From an uncultured Eubacteriales bacterium (GTDB taxonomy: Bacteria; Bacillota; Clostridia; Peptostreptococcales; Anaerovoracaceae), in NCBI GenBank assembly GCA_902793875.1, contig CADBFL010000014.1:1-21845 (forward strand): DNA of 21,845 nt, written 5' to 3'. A model generated the notes under the pieces. That model had not been told where the DNA came from. It did no database searches and saw only the letters and a program-made list of their open reading frames with translations. Both the position numbers and the translations under genes were made by a program. This document shows positions 7,892 to 16,067 of this stretch, piece after piece; within the stretch, counting starts at the first letter, position 1, and the number at the start of each line of letters is the position of its first letter.

Positions 7892-8322
7892 TTCTCATCC
7901 TCGCTTTCCGTCTTTACGGTCCGTTCAACGACCTTGTCGTAAGGCCTTCCGGTATATCCCGATCTGACAAGTTCGTGGACATGCTCATGTATCCTGTTGT
8001 GGACTTCAGCGGAATCGGGTATCAGCACGCCGAAGTCCGCCTCTCTCTCGGTGACCTCCTCGAGGGTCTTTCGCAGCGAGTCGTCGATAAACTCTATGCT
8101 GATCAGGTAGGTGCATACCGCAAACATGCACAGCACCCATATGATGAGGAACACGACCCTGTCGCTGTCAGTGAGCAGGCGTATCAGTATCAGTATGACC
8201 GGGAGCAGCGCAAGAACGACCAGGCCCGCCCTGATCCTCTTCTTGTTGTTCGCGTGCATGGCCTCGCCCCTCTCGAGGAGGCGCCCGTATAATTCTTCGT
8301 AATGGCGGTCCTGTCCTGACAT
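7888..8322 (-). CDS. Small two-helix membrane protein between the YhgE/Pip genes
   Basis: I do not recognise the family. The product has 144 residues: a charged N-terminal helix (GQDRHYEELYGRLLERGEAM), a basic KKRIR stretch, two adjacent membrane helices (about 31-47 and 53-73) separated by the short DSDR turn, and a charged C-terminal region that is probably cytoplasmic. ATG 8322 is chosen because GGAGG lies seven bases upstream; a GTG one codon earlier is too close to it. Its start overlaps the upstream YhgE/Pip stop and its stop overlaps the downstream YhgE/Pip start, so the three proteins are likely made together and may form one complex. Confidence 0.8.
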   Translation of the reverse strand: MSGQDRHYEELYGRLLERGEAMHANNKKRIRAGLVVLALLPVILILIRLLTDSDRVVFLIIWVLCMFAVCTYLISIEFIDDSLRKTLEEVTEREADFGVLIPDSAEVHNRIHEHVHELVRSGYTGRPYDKVVERTVKTESEDEK

Positions 8323-10403
8323 CACAGCACCTCCGTTTCTTCGATCTTCTCAGACACGAACTCGTTCATCGCTATGAACGGTTTTCTTACAAAGAGTCCG
8401 ATCGCCAGCGCCAGCGCCCCGAAAATGAGCAGCTCGGCCAGATAAGTGACGAACGCGCTGCCGTATGTGCCGCAGAGAGCCTCTCTCATGGCGTTGATCG
8501 CGTACGGGAACGGGAAGAATTTATATATCTTGCCGAATACAGGCGGCAGTATCTCTATCGGGTATGAGCCGCTCGAGCCGGCTATCTGCACGACCATGAC
8601 CACGACGACCATGGCCTTGCCGATATCTCCGAACGACAGCGTGAGCGCGTATATCAGCATGACGAAGACCAGGCTGGTGACCGCGCCCGCGAGGAACATC
8701 AGTCCCGGATGCACCGGATCCACATGCAGCAGAAGGATGTCGCCGGCGATTATGACGGCGGCCTGTGCCTGTCCTATGAGGAAGAAGAGGATGAAGCGCC
8801 CGAAAAAGGCCTGCGCCTCTGTGGCGCCCGGATATTTCTTCCTGTCTATGTGGGTCCTGAGTATCGAAACGAGTATTACCCCGCCGACCCATATCGCAAG
8901 CACGGAGTAGAACGGGGACATCGCGGCTCCGTAGGACGCGACCCCGTACACCTCTTCGACCTCCACATTTACAAGCGCCGAGAAAAATTCAGCGTACTCC
9001 TCGGGATCGCCGCCGAGCATATCTATCAGGACCTGAAGCCTGTCGTCCTCGGATGCCGCCTCCACACTGTCCAGGATCCCGTCGATCTTGTCGGCAGTCG
9101 CGCGGAACAGTCTCTGCATCTGGACGAGGGATGTGTTCAGATCGCTCACAGTGCTGTCTGCGCTGTCAAGCACCGGATCGACGTTATCGAGCATCGAAGA
9201 CATGCTTTCCATCAGAGGCTCCATCAGCTCGAGCGTCCTGTCCATCGTGCCTATGAATGTCTGTATATCGCCCGCGAGCGACACCTGGCTGAGCTGCTTC
9301 AGCTCTTCCATGAGCAGCTTCAGGACATCCGGCTTTGTCGCAGCCGATTTGACGGCGGTCTCCATGTCATCGACTGTCTCTATCATGCTGAGAAGGGTCT
9401 CTCTTATGGATCTGACCGGTCCCGTTCCCGACTCAGGGAAAAAGACGAGCAGTCCCTCAAGCTCCGCCTTCATTCGGTCGATCCTTTCAAGAGCCTGTTT
9501 TTCGAGAGCCGCCCTTTCGGCAGGCGAAGGCTCATCCGACATGAGTTTTTCGAGGATCTTCTCGAGGCCGGCCCTTTCCTTCTCTATCTTCTTTTCTCTT
9601 TCTTCAAGTGTCTTCTGAAGGACGACAAGGCTCCTCCTGGCGTTCGCCAGATCTCCTTTTGCATCGGAAGCCGACCTGTCCGCATCGCTTCGTATCTTTG
9701 AAAGATCGTTTTCAGCGCTCGCTATCCCTGAGTGTATCCCTTTGCTTCCCGACGTGAACGCGCTTATGGCGGAATCATACGACCTGAGAGTGTCGCGCAG
9801 ATCCTCCAGCTGTCCGATGACCGTATCCGCGGCTTTTTTATCCTTAAGATCATCCGCCACTTCGTTGGTATCGTCGAATATGACGCCGAAGACAGTCTCC
9901 AGGTATTTCGTCTTGATCGATTCCTGGACATTGCCGGCGGCGGTCTCGCATATCTTGGAAGCGACCGCGTTCTTCTTGGCGTTCTCGTAGAATGTTATCG
10001 GAGCGTTCTGATCGAGCAGGGCCTGCTCGAAGTTATACATGTTATATGTGAAGTTGTTTTCGAATACTATGGCGGCGTAATACCTGCCCGATTCGACTCC
10101 GGCTATGGCTTCCTCGGGGCTGTCCGGGAACTGCCAGCCTATCTTGTCGCTCTTACGGAGGTCATCGAAGACCTCTTCGGCCATGTTCACATGGGTCCCG
10201 TCCTCAAGATCGATGCCGGGGTCGGCGGACGCCACCGCGATAGGGATGCTTCCCGTGTTGGCGTAAGGATTGCCGTTGGCATATATGTTGACCCACGCAT
10301 AAAGAGCCGGAAGGAAGGATATGGCCACGATAATAGCCAGCGCAAAAAAGCGCCGGCCAACAGATCTTATATCATCCCTGAATATGCTCAGGACAGTTTT
10401 CAC
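8322..10403 (-). CDS. YhgE/Pip domain membrane protein (second of two paralogues)
   Basis: A 693-residue paralogue of the 5747-7891 product. It has an N-terminal membrane helix ending LPALYAWVNIY, the YhgE N-terminal domain (IPIAVASADPGIDL, KIGWQFPDSPEEAIAGVESG, YYAAIVFENNFTYNM), a long coiled-coil-like middle rich in Lys, Glu and Leu (about residues 240-320), and C-terminal ABC-2-type helices starting at SYGAAMSPFYSVLAIWVGGV with QIAGSSGSYPIEILPP. The start is GTG 10403 after GGGAGG. It begins only 20 bases downstream of the atp terminator hairpin, so its transcription must come from a promoter before that hairpin or from readthrough. Transport or secretion is inferred from the family only. 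Confidence 0.9.
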   Translation of the reverse strand: MKTVLSIFRDDIRSVGRRFFALAIIVAISFLPALYAWVNIYANGNPYANTGSIPIAVASADPGIDLEDGTHVNMAEEVFDDLRKSDKIGWQFPDSPEEAIAGVESGRYYAAIVFENNFTYNMYNFEQALLDQNAPITFYENAKKNAVASKICETAAGNVQESIKTKYLETVFGVIFDDTNEVADDLKDKKAADTVIGQLEDLRDTLRSYDSAISAFTSGSKGIHSGIASAENDLSKIRSDADRSASDAKGDLANARRSLVVLQKTLEEREKKIEKERAGLEKILEKLMSDEPSPAERAALEKQALERIDRMKAELEGLLVFFPESGTGPVRSIRETLLSMIETVDDMETAVKSAATKPDVLKLLMEELKQLSQVSLAGDIQTFIGTMDRTLELMEPLMESMSSMLDNVDPVLDSADSTVSDLNTSLVQMQRLFRATADKIDGILDSVEAASEDDRLQVLIDMLGGDPEEYAEFFSALVNVEVEEVYGVASYGAAMSPFYSVLAIWVGGVILVSILRTHIDRKKYPGATEAQAFFGRFILFFLIGQAQAAVIIAGDILLLHVDPVHPGLMFLAGAVTSLVFVMLIYALTLSFGDIGKAMVVVVMVVQIAGSSGSYPIEILPPVFGKIYKFFPFPYAINAMREALCGTYGSAFVTYLAELLIFGALALAIGLFVRKPFIAMNEFVSEKIEETEVL

Positions 10404-10422
10404 GATCCCTCCCGAAAAATAA

Positions 10423-10449
10423 ACGGCTTTACCATTACAGCAAAGCCGT
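10423..10449 (-). terminator. Intrinsic terminator after atpC
   Basis: An 8-base-pair perfect stem, ACGGCTTT (10449-10442 on the minus strand) with AAAGCCGT (10430-10423) and an 11-base loop, is followed by TTATTTTT. It lies 30 bases after the atpC stop and just before the second YhgE/Pip start, so it closes the ATP synthase operon. Confidence 0.85.
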
Positions 10450-10462
10450 AAATACTGGAATT

Positions 10463-10471
10463 ATTCTATCA
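10463..10471 (-). promoter_or_regulatory. Candidate extended -10 promoter for the YhgE/Pip module
   Basis: The minus strand reads TGATAGAAT, an extended -10 (TAGAAT at 10468-10463), in the short gap after atpC. Transcription from here would run through the 10423-10449 hairpin, which could then act as a leader attenuator for the YhgE/Pip genes. No -35 is recognisable. Confidence 0.35.
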
Positions 10472-10479
10472 TAAACGAA

Positions 10480-10893
10480 TCATACGCGATGCTTCTTTTT
10501 GGAATATTTTATACGGCTCATAGCCCTTGAGAGCTCGGCGCTGGCGAGCGCGATATCCCTGTTGGTATTCGCTCTCTTAAGCTCCTCTCTGGCCCTCTCC
10601 TCGGCCCTCTGGGCCCTGGCCTCATCTATCTCGTCAGGTCTCTCGGCGGTATCCACGAGTATCATGACCTCGCCGTTCTCCACCTTAAGCAGGCCGTCCG
10701 AAACTATGACGGTATCCTCATCGCCGTTTGCGACCCTGTATGTGATCTCTCCCGGCACTACGGCCATTATGATATTCGAATGATGCGCCAGTATGCCTAT
10801 GCTGCCCTCTGTCGTAGGCAGCGAGACCGACTGAGCGTCGTCGTCGAAAACCATATGATCGCTTGCCATGAAGTGTAATCTGAAATTATCCAT
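10480..10893 (-). CDS. atpC: F1Fo ATP synthase subunit epsilon
   Basis: Epsilon links gamma to the c-ring and can inhibit ATP hydrolysis. The 137 residues show the N-terminal beta-sandwich (FRLHFMASDHMVFDDDAQSV, GSIGILAHHSNIIMAVVPG, then VIVSDGLLKVENGEVMILVD) and a C-terminal two-helix region (EIDEARAQRAEERAREELKR to the end). The length is normal. The ATG at 10893 lies one base past the atpD stop, with only a weak ribosome site inside atpD, so it is probably translated by coupling. It is the last gene of the atp operon and is followed by an intrinsic terminator. Confidence 0.96.
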   Translation of the reverse strand: MDNFRLHFMASDHMVFDDDAQSVSLPTTEGSIGILAHHSNIIMAVVPGEITYRVANGDEDTVIVSDGLLKVENGEVMILVDTAERPDEIDEARAQRAEERAREELKRANTNRDIALASAELSRAMSRIKYSKKKHRV

Positions 10894-10894
10894 C

Positions 10895-12280
10895 CTACAG
10901 AGTCTTTGCCTTTGCTATAACATCATCCAGAGTTCCGACGTTGAAGAACGCCTGCTCCGGATATTCATCCATCTCTCCCGAGGCTATGGCCCCGAAGCCC
11001 TTTACGGTATCGGCCACAGGCACGTATACGCCCGGCATGCCGGTGAACTTCTCCGCCACGTGCGTCGGCTGCGAGAGGAATCTCTGGATCTTACGCGCCC
11101 TGTACACTGTAGCCTTGTCCTCTTCAGAAAGCTCGTCCATTCCGAGGATCGCGATGATGTCCTGGAGCTCCGCGTATTTCTGAAGTATCTCCTGGACCTT
11201 TCTGGCCACATCGTAATGCTGCTGACCCACTATGTCGGCCTCGAGTATTCGCGACGTGGAATCGAGCGGATCCACCGCCGGGTAGAGGCCCATCTCGGCT
11301 ATCCTTCTTGAAAGGACCGTCGTCGCATCCAGGTGGGCGAAGGTGGTCGCAGGAGCCGGGTCCGTCAGGTCATCCGCAGGGACGTATACGGCCTGTACGG
11401 ATGTGATGGATCCCGCCTTCGTCGAAGTGATCCTCTCCTGCAGCGTTCCCATCTCGGAAGCCAGCGTCGGCTGGTATCCTACAGCCGAAGGCATTCTCCC
11501 GAGCAGAGTGGACACCTCGGAGCCCGCCTGCACGAACCTGAATATGTTGTCTATGAAGAGCAGCACGTCCTTGTTCTGCTTATCTCTGAAGTACTCCGCC
11601 ATGGTAAGGCCCGAAAGTCCGACCCTCATCCTGACGCCCGGGGCCTCGTTCATCTGTCCGAAGACCATCGCGGTCTTGTCCATTACTCCGGCTTCGTTCA
11701 TTTCCTTCCAGAGGTCGTTTCCCTCTCTCGAACGCTCTCCTACGCCGGTGAATATTGAGTAGCCGCCGTGCTCCATGGCGACGTTGTGTATGAGTTCCTG
11801 TATGAGCACGGTCTTGCCTACGCCGGCTCCTCCGAAGAGGCCGATCTTTCCGCCCTTCGGATAAGGCTCGAGCAGATCGATGACCTTTATGCCTGTCTCG
11901 AGTATCTCTACCGACGGGCTGATCTCGTCAAAGCCCGGTGCTTTTCTGTGTATGGAATCCCTCTCGGCGTCTTCAGGCACAGGCCCGCCTCCGTCGATAG
12001 GCTCTCCGAGAACATTGAACATCCTTCCGAGCACGCAGTCTCCTACCGGGACCCTTATAGGGCTTCCCGTCGCATTGACCTCCATGCCGCGGCTCATGCC
12101 TTCCGAACCCGAGAGCATGATGCATCTGACCATGTTGTCGCCGATGTGCTGAGCGGCCTCCATCACGAGCGTCTTTCCGTCGAGTTCCACGGTAAGCGCG
12201 TCATTGATCCTCGGCAGCAGCCCTTCATCGAACTTTACGTCTATTACAGATCCCGATATCTGAACTACACGTCCTGTCAT
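10895..12280 (-). CDS. atpD: F1Fo ATP synthase subunit beta
   Basis: This is the catalytic subunit of the F1 head, 461 residues and of normal length. Visible motifs are Walker A GGAGVGKT (150-157), the catalytic glutamate in GVGERSREGND (E182), Walker B region VLLFIDNIFRF, the SALLGRMPSAVGYQPTLA-like segment (here STLLGRMPSAVGYQP), and the lever motif DELSEED. The start ATG 12280 follows AGGAG by eight bases. It sits between atpG and atpC in the usual order. Nothing catalytic appears changed. Confidence 0.98.
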   Translation of the reverse strand: MTGRVVQISGSVIDVKFDEGLLPRINDALTVELDGKTLVMEAAQHIGDNMVRCIMLSGSEGMSRGMEVNATGSPIRVPVGDCVLGRMFNVLGEPIDGGGPVPEDAERDSIHRKAPGFDEISPSVEILETGIKVIDLLEPYPKGGKIGLFGGAGVGKTVLIQELIHNVAMEHGGYSIFTGVGERSREGNDLWKEMNEAGVMDKTAMVFGQMNEAPGVRMRVGLSGLTMAEYFRDKQNKDVLLFIDNIFRFVQAGSEVSTLLGRMPSAVGYQPTLASEMGTLQERITSTKAGSITSVQAVYVPADDLTDPAPATTFAHLDATTVLSRRIAEMGLYPAVDPLDSTSRILEADIVGQQHYDVARKVQEILQKYAELQDIIAILGMDELSEEDKATVYRARKIQRFLSQPTHVAEKFTGMPGVYVPVADTVKGFGAIASGEMDEYPEQAFFNVGTLDDVIAKAKTL

Positions 12281-12316
12281 TTTACGATCTCCTGTTGAGT
12301 TGATTATTCTTCCTGA

Positions 12317-13216
12317 CTATTTTCCCTTGCTGCTCAGGCTGCGCGCGCCGGAGGATATCTCTGTGATCTCCTGAGTTATCGCATTCTGCCTGAGGTGATT
12401 GTACTGTTTCTCGAGCGTGTCGAGCAGATCGCTCGCGTTGTCGTTCGCCGAATCCATAGCCATCATCCTCGCGTTCTGCTCGGACGAGTAGCTGTTAACG
12501 AGCGCCGAATACACATATCCGACCATGTACGACTGTATGATCCTCTCGAGCACCGTCTCTACATCCGGCTCATACTCGAACACGGTAGAGGCGTCCCTGT
12601 CCTTCTCCTCGCCCTGAGGCACGAAGTCATCCCTGTCGAAAGGGATCAGCCTGTCATGCATCGGCACGCCCGCGCTCATGCTGCCGCCGTACTCGGTATA
12701 GCAGACGTATATCCTGTCGAAGTCTCCCCTGTCGAAGTCATCGAGCAGCTCCATGGTTATGTCCCTTGCCATGGCAAGCGAAGGCTCGTGCATGGAATGC
12801 GTGAACGTCTCGCACACGTTGGCGTTTCTGCTCTTGAAATACCTCCATCCGTAGTCTCCGACCACATAGAGCCTGTACTCGTCGCTCCTGTCGATCAGCG
12901 CCTGAGTCTCTTTCAGCACGCTCTGGTTGTATGCGCCCGCAAGGCCCTTGTCGCCCGTGATCACGAGTATGGCGTTCCTGCCTCCCGCGACGTTCTCATC
13001 GACATCGGCGTCGTAGTACCTGCTCGAAAGATCCGTGCCAACGGCAAACATCCTGCGGATCTCGCGCCTCAGAAGGTCGAAGTACGGCTTCGTGTCCTCG
13101 GCCTCGCGCCGCGCCTTTCTCATCTTGGTAGACGAGATGAGGTACATCGCGTTCGTGATCTTCTGCGTGTCGCCGACGCTGTGTATTCTGTTTTTTATCG
13201 CTTTGGTGCTTGCCAT
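12317..13216 (-). CDS. atpG: F1Fo ATP synthase subunit gamma
   Basis: Gamma is the central rotor shaft in F1. The 299 residues show the two terminal helices that form the coiled-coil axle: the N-terminal signature AIKNRIHSVGDTQKITNAM and the C-terminal SEQNARMMAMDSANDNASDL with YNHLRQNAITQEITEI. The middle Rossmann-like domain includes ILVITGDKGLAGAYN. Length is near normal. ATG 13216 is set by the conserved N terminus; the ribosome site is weak. It lies 38 bases after atpA and 36 before atpD. Confidence 0.97.
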   Translation of the reverse strand: MASTKAIKNRIHSVGDTQKITNAMYLISSTKMRKARREAEDTKPYFDLLRREIRRMFAVGTDLSSRYYDADVDENVAGGRNAILVITGDKGLAGAYNQSVLKETQALIDRSDEYRLYVVGDYGWRYFKSRNANVCETFTHSMHEPSLAMARDITMELLDDFDRGDFDRIYVCYTEYGGSMSAGVPMHDRLIPFDRDDFVPQGEEKDRDASTVFEYEPDVETVLERIIQSYMVGYVYSALVNSYSSEQNARMMAMDSANDNASDLLDTLEKQYNHLRQNAITQEITEISSGARSLSSKGK

Positions 13217-13254
13217 TTCCCGTCACTTATCATACTATTCGCGTTCCGCGCGGA

Positions 13255-15003
13255 TCATTTTTCCGGCTTATAGTTTTCGCGGAACTTCGCCGAGATGTCG
13301 ATGATCTCCTGCCTGAGTTCATCCTCAAGCTGTCCCGTAGAGTCGATGCGGTCGCAGATATCCTTGTGCTCCGTCTCGAACATGCCGATCAGCTCTCCGA
13401 TGAAGTCGTCCACATCGTCAGGAGCTATGCCCTGCATCGTGTGGGCGAGCGCCATGACGAGAGTGATGACCTGCTCGTGCTGGCTCTTCGGCTTGTACTG
13501 CGGCTGCCTCAGCATGCGCATGAGTCCCTGGCCGTATTCGAGCTGGGCCCTGGTCTGATCGTCGAGGTCTGAGGCGAACTGCATGAAGACCTCCATCTCG
13601 CGGTACTGCGCGAGGTCGATCCTCAGTGTTCCCGCGGCCTTCTTCATGGCCTTCGTCTGCGCGTCTCCTCCTACACGGGATACCGAGAGTCCGACGTTTA
13701 CGGCCGGCCTCTGTCCCGAGAAGAAGAGGTCTGACTCGAGGAATATCTGTCCGTCAGTGATCGATATTATGTTAGTCGGTATGTACGCCGATACATCGCC
13801 CGCCTGAGTCTCGACTATAGGCAGGGCCGTGATCGACCCGCCGCCCTTTTCGTCCGACATCCTCGCGGCTCTTTCGAGCAGTCTCGAATGCAGGTAGAAT
13901 ACGTCTCCCGGATAAGCCTCGCGGCCCGGGGATCTGTCGAGCAGCAGCGACAGCGCACGGTAAGCGACAGCGTGCTTTGACAGATCATCGTACACGATCA
14001 GCACGTCCTTGCCCTTGTGCATGAAGTACTCTGCCATGGCGCATCCGGCGTAAGGCGCGATGTACTGCAGCGGAGCAGGATCGCTCGCCGAAGCGGATAC
14101 TATGATCGAGTTCTCCATCACTCCGTGCTTGATGAGAGTCTGCTGTATGCGCACTACCGACGAGGTCTTCTGCCCTATCGCCACGTAGATGCATATGCAG
14201 TCCTTGCCTTTCTGGTTTATGATGGCGTCCACGGCGATGGCCGTCTTTCCGGTCTGCCTGTCGCCTATGATCAGCTCTCTCTGCCCCCTTCCGATAGGGA
14301 ACATCGAGTCGATCGAGAATATGCCTGTCTCAAGAGGCGTGTCTACAGGCTGCCTGTCGAGTATGGCGGGAGCCGGAGTCTCTACAGGAAGATATCCCGA
14401 AGCTTCGATCTCGCCGAGTCCGTCTATAGGGGTGCCGAGCGAATCGACGACCCTGCCGAGGAATTTCTCTCCTACCGGAGTTCCGGCGGTCTTGCCCGTC
14501 CTCTTTACGCTGGATCCCTGCACGACGTCTTCATCATCATTGAAGAGTATGCAGCCGATCTCGTCCTCGCGGATATCCTGGACCATTCCCCTGACGCCGT
14601 CAGTGAAGAGCAGGATCTCGCCGTATGTGGCGTTGTCCAGTCCTTTGACGGTCGCGATGCCGTCTCCGATGGTCTTGACTTCGCCCACCTGCTCGGCGAT
14701 CGCCTCCGGGGTCCACGATGCGATCTTCTCCTTCAGAAGAGGGATGATGCTGCCGTTTTCAGTCGGCACCTCGGCGAGGCTGTCTCTCAGCTGGCGGAAT
14801 CTGCCTCCGACCGACCAGTCGTAGACATCCGAGCCGGCTTCAAGCCTGAAGCCTCCCGGGAACGCGTCGCTTCTGACCCATTCGATATCTATGTCCTGTC
14901 CGTATTTGTTCTTCAGGAATTTCCCGAATCTCGCCTGCTGTTCTTTGCTCGGCTCTGCGGCCGAATACAGCTTTGCGCTCAGGATCTTTTCTTCCTTACT
15001 CAT
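13255..15003 (-). CDS. atpA: F1Fo ATP synthase subunit alpha with an N-terminal delta-like domain fusion
   Basis: The product is 582 residues, about 80 longer than normal alpha. Residues about 85-582 are ordinary alpha: an N-terminal helix (IIPLLKEKIASW), then VGEVKTIGDGIATVKGLD, the nucleotide motif GDRQTGKT (247-254), and the arginine-finger segment LSVSRVGGDAQTKAM. Residues about 11-78 are not alpha; they read like the C-terminal domain of subunit delta, with SAAEPSKEQQ near the start and DWSVGGRFRQLRDSL at the end (compare the delta pattern DGSVRGRLERL). ATG 15003 is chosen for GGAGGAGGCGGATC before it; it overlaps the atpF stop by eight bases. No internal start with a ribosome site precedes the alpha core. 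There is no separate atpH in the operon. Confidence 0.95.
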   Translation of the reverse strand: MSKEEKILSAKLYSAAEPSKEQQARFGKFLKNKYGQDIDIEWVRSDAFPGGFRLEAGSDVYDWSVGGRFRQLRDSLAEVPTENGSIIPLLKEKIASWTPEAIAEQVGEVKTIGDGIATVKGLDNATYGEILLFTDGVRGMVQDIREDEIGCILFNDDEDVVQGSSVKRTGKTAGTPVGEKFLGRVVDSLGTPIDGLGEIEASGYLPVETPAPAILDRQPVDTPLETGIFSIDSMFPIGRGQRELIIGDRQTGKTAIAVDAIINQKGKDCICIYVAIGQKTSSVVRIQQTLIKHGVMENSIIVSASASDPAPLQYIAPYAGCAMAEYFMHKGKDVLIVYDDLSKHAVAYRALSLLLDRSPGREAYPGDVFYLHSRLLERAARMSDEKGGGSITALPIVETQAGDVSAYIPTNIISITDGQIFLESDLFFSGQRPAVNVGLSVSRVGGDAQTKAMKKAAGTLRIDLAQYREMEVFMQFASDLDDQTRAQLEYGQGLMRMLRQPQYKPKSQHEQVITLVMALAHTMQGIAPDDVDDFIGELIGMFETEHKDICDRIDSTGQLEDELRQEIIDISAKFRENYKPEK

Positions 15004-15490
15004 GATCCGCCTCCTCCGCAGCATCGAGGAACTGATCGAAAGCATCAGAAGCCGACTGCTCGAGAGCGAGTTTTTCGACCGCTCCCGTGACCATGTCGCT
15101 TATATCCTTCTGAGCCGAAGCGAGTATCTCGCTCTTCTCCCTGTCGGCCTCGGTCCTCGCGTCCGCGACGATCTTCTCGGCTTCGCTCTTCGCTTCGCCC
15201 AGTCTGCGCTCGCGTTCGGCCTCGACCTCTTTGCCCATCCTGCTCTTCTCGTCCCTGATCTTTGTCTCAAGGTCGCTGATCTTCTTTTCGTATTCCTGCT
15301 GACGGCTCTCGGCCTCTGCGACAGCCTGCGTGGCCTTGCTGTCCATGTCTTTGTAGTACTCTTCTCTCTTTGCCATGAAGTCCTTCACAGGCTTGTAGAG
15401 AAGGATGTACAGCGCGCCGAAAAGAATGGTGAAGTTGAACAGATGGAGCAGTATCTGCTGCCAGTCTATATTAAGTGGTACACCTGTCAT
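14996..15490 (-). CDS. atpF: F1Fo ATP synthase subunit b
   Basis: Subunit b is the membrane-anchored peripheral stalk. The 164 residues have one N-terminal membrane helix (about 13-32, FNFTILFGALYILLYKPV) and then a long, highly charged coiled coil rich in Glu, Lys and Ala. The length is that of an ordinary b subunit, so it does not carry a fused delta domain as mycobacterial b-delta does. It starts at ATG 15490 with GAAGG nine bases upstream and overlaps the delta-like/alpha gene by eight bases, which suggests coupled synthesis of the two stalk partners. Confidence 0.95.
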   Translation of the reverse strand: MTGVPLNIDWQQILLHLFNFTILFGALYILLYKPVKDFMAKREEYYKDMDSKATQAVAEAESRQQEYEKKISDLETKIRDEKSRMGKEVEAERERRLGEAKSEAEKIVADARTEADREKSEILASAQKDISDMVTGAVEKLALEQSASDAFDQFLDAAEEADHE

Positions 15491-15528
15491 CTGGTTATGC
15501 CTTCTTTCCTGATTCTATGCAACGCCGG

Positions 15529-15948
15529 CTAGAGTACGAATATGATCAGTATTACAACGAGCAGGGCGTAAATGATGGCCGTCTCGATGAATACAAGTCC
15601 CAGCATGAAACTCGTCCGGATCTTGCCGTCCGCTTCAGGCTGTCTCGATATTCCCTCGGCAGCCTTGCCTCCGGAAATACCCATGCCGATGCCGCCGCCG
15701 CAGGAAGCGAGTCCGATCGCGATGCCTGCCGCTATGGCCTTGAGTCCCGTCGTGTTGTCTGCAGCGTCGTTGCCGGCTTCGGCGATATATCCGTCTCCGG
15801 AATCCTCTGCCGTCACGACAGCGCCTCCCTTGTCTGTGCTTCCGCTGTCCGCGAACGCTCCGATGGTCGCGACTGTACCCATGATGAGGATGATGACTCC
15901 GAGCACGACCGCCAGTCCTGTAAGTTTCTTGAGGTTCAGATTAAGCAT
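15529..15948 (-). CDS. atpE: F1Fo ATP synthase subunit c with signal-peptide-like N-terminal extension
   Basis: This is the proteolipid of the rotor ring. Residues about 68-139 form the usual two-helix hairpin with the glycine-rich first helix (CGGGIGMGISGGKAAEG), the cytoplasmic loop RQPEA (102-106) and the ion-binding glutamate E122 in FIETAIIY. The position of the Na+-ligand Gln of Ilyobacter-type rings is Met (M89), which favours proton coupling, though Thr follows the Glu. The first 67 residues are extra: NLKK, a hydrophobic segment (10-31), an AFA-D site that suits signal peptidase I (after A33), then an acidic Gly/Asp linker. Typical c subunits are 70-90 residues. ATG 15948 follows AAGGAG by eight bases and change. 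Confidence 0.95.
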   Translation of the reverse strand: MLNLNLKKLTGLAVVLGVIILIMGTVATIGAFADSGSTDKGGAVVTAEDSGDGYIAEAGNDAADNTTGLKAIAAGIAIGLASCGGGIGMGISGGKAAEGISRQPEADGKIRTSFMLGLVFIETAIIYALLVVILIIFVL

Positions 15949-16067
15949 TTTGGTTTCTCCTTAATAATAGATTTCCATGCCTTCTCAGAAGGGCTTTATT
16001 TCCAAAGCGCACATATCCATGGCAGAGGCCGGCACATGCGCGCTTTTACCTGACATATATACTCTGC

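Noticed and set aside
5747..10403. A complete type VII secretion locus
   Set aside because: YhgE/Pip relatives occur in such loci, but no EssC-like ATPase, WXG100 protein or EssB-like gene is in the window.
14017..15090. A 357-codon open frame on the plus strand opposite atpA
   Set aside because: It is antisense to a conserved ATP synthase gene and shows only codon-mirror composition, with no recognisable domain.
15529..15948. Sodium-coupled ATP synthase
   Set aside because: The helix 1 Gln ligand of Na+ rings is Met here (M89). The Thr after E122 alone is not enough, so proton coupling is more likely.
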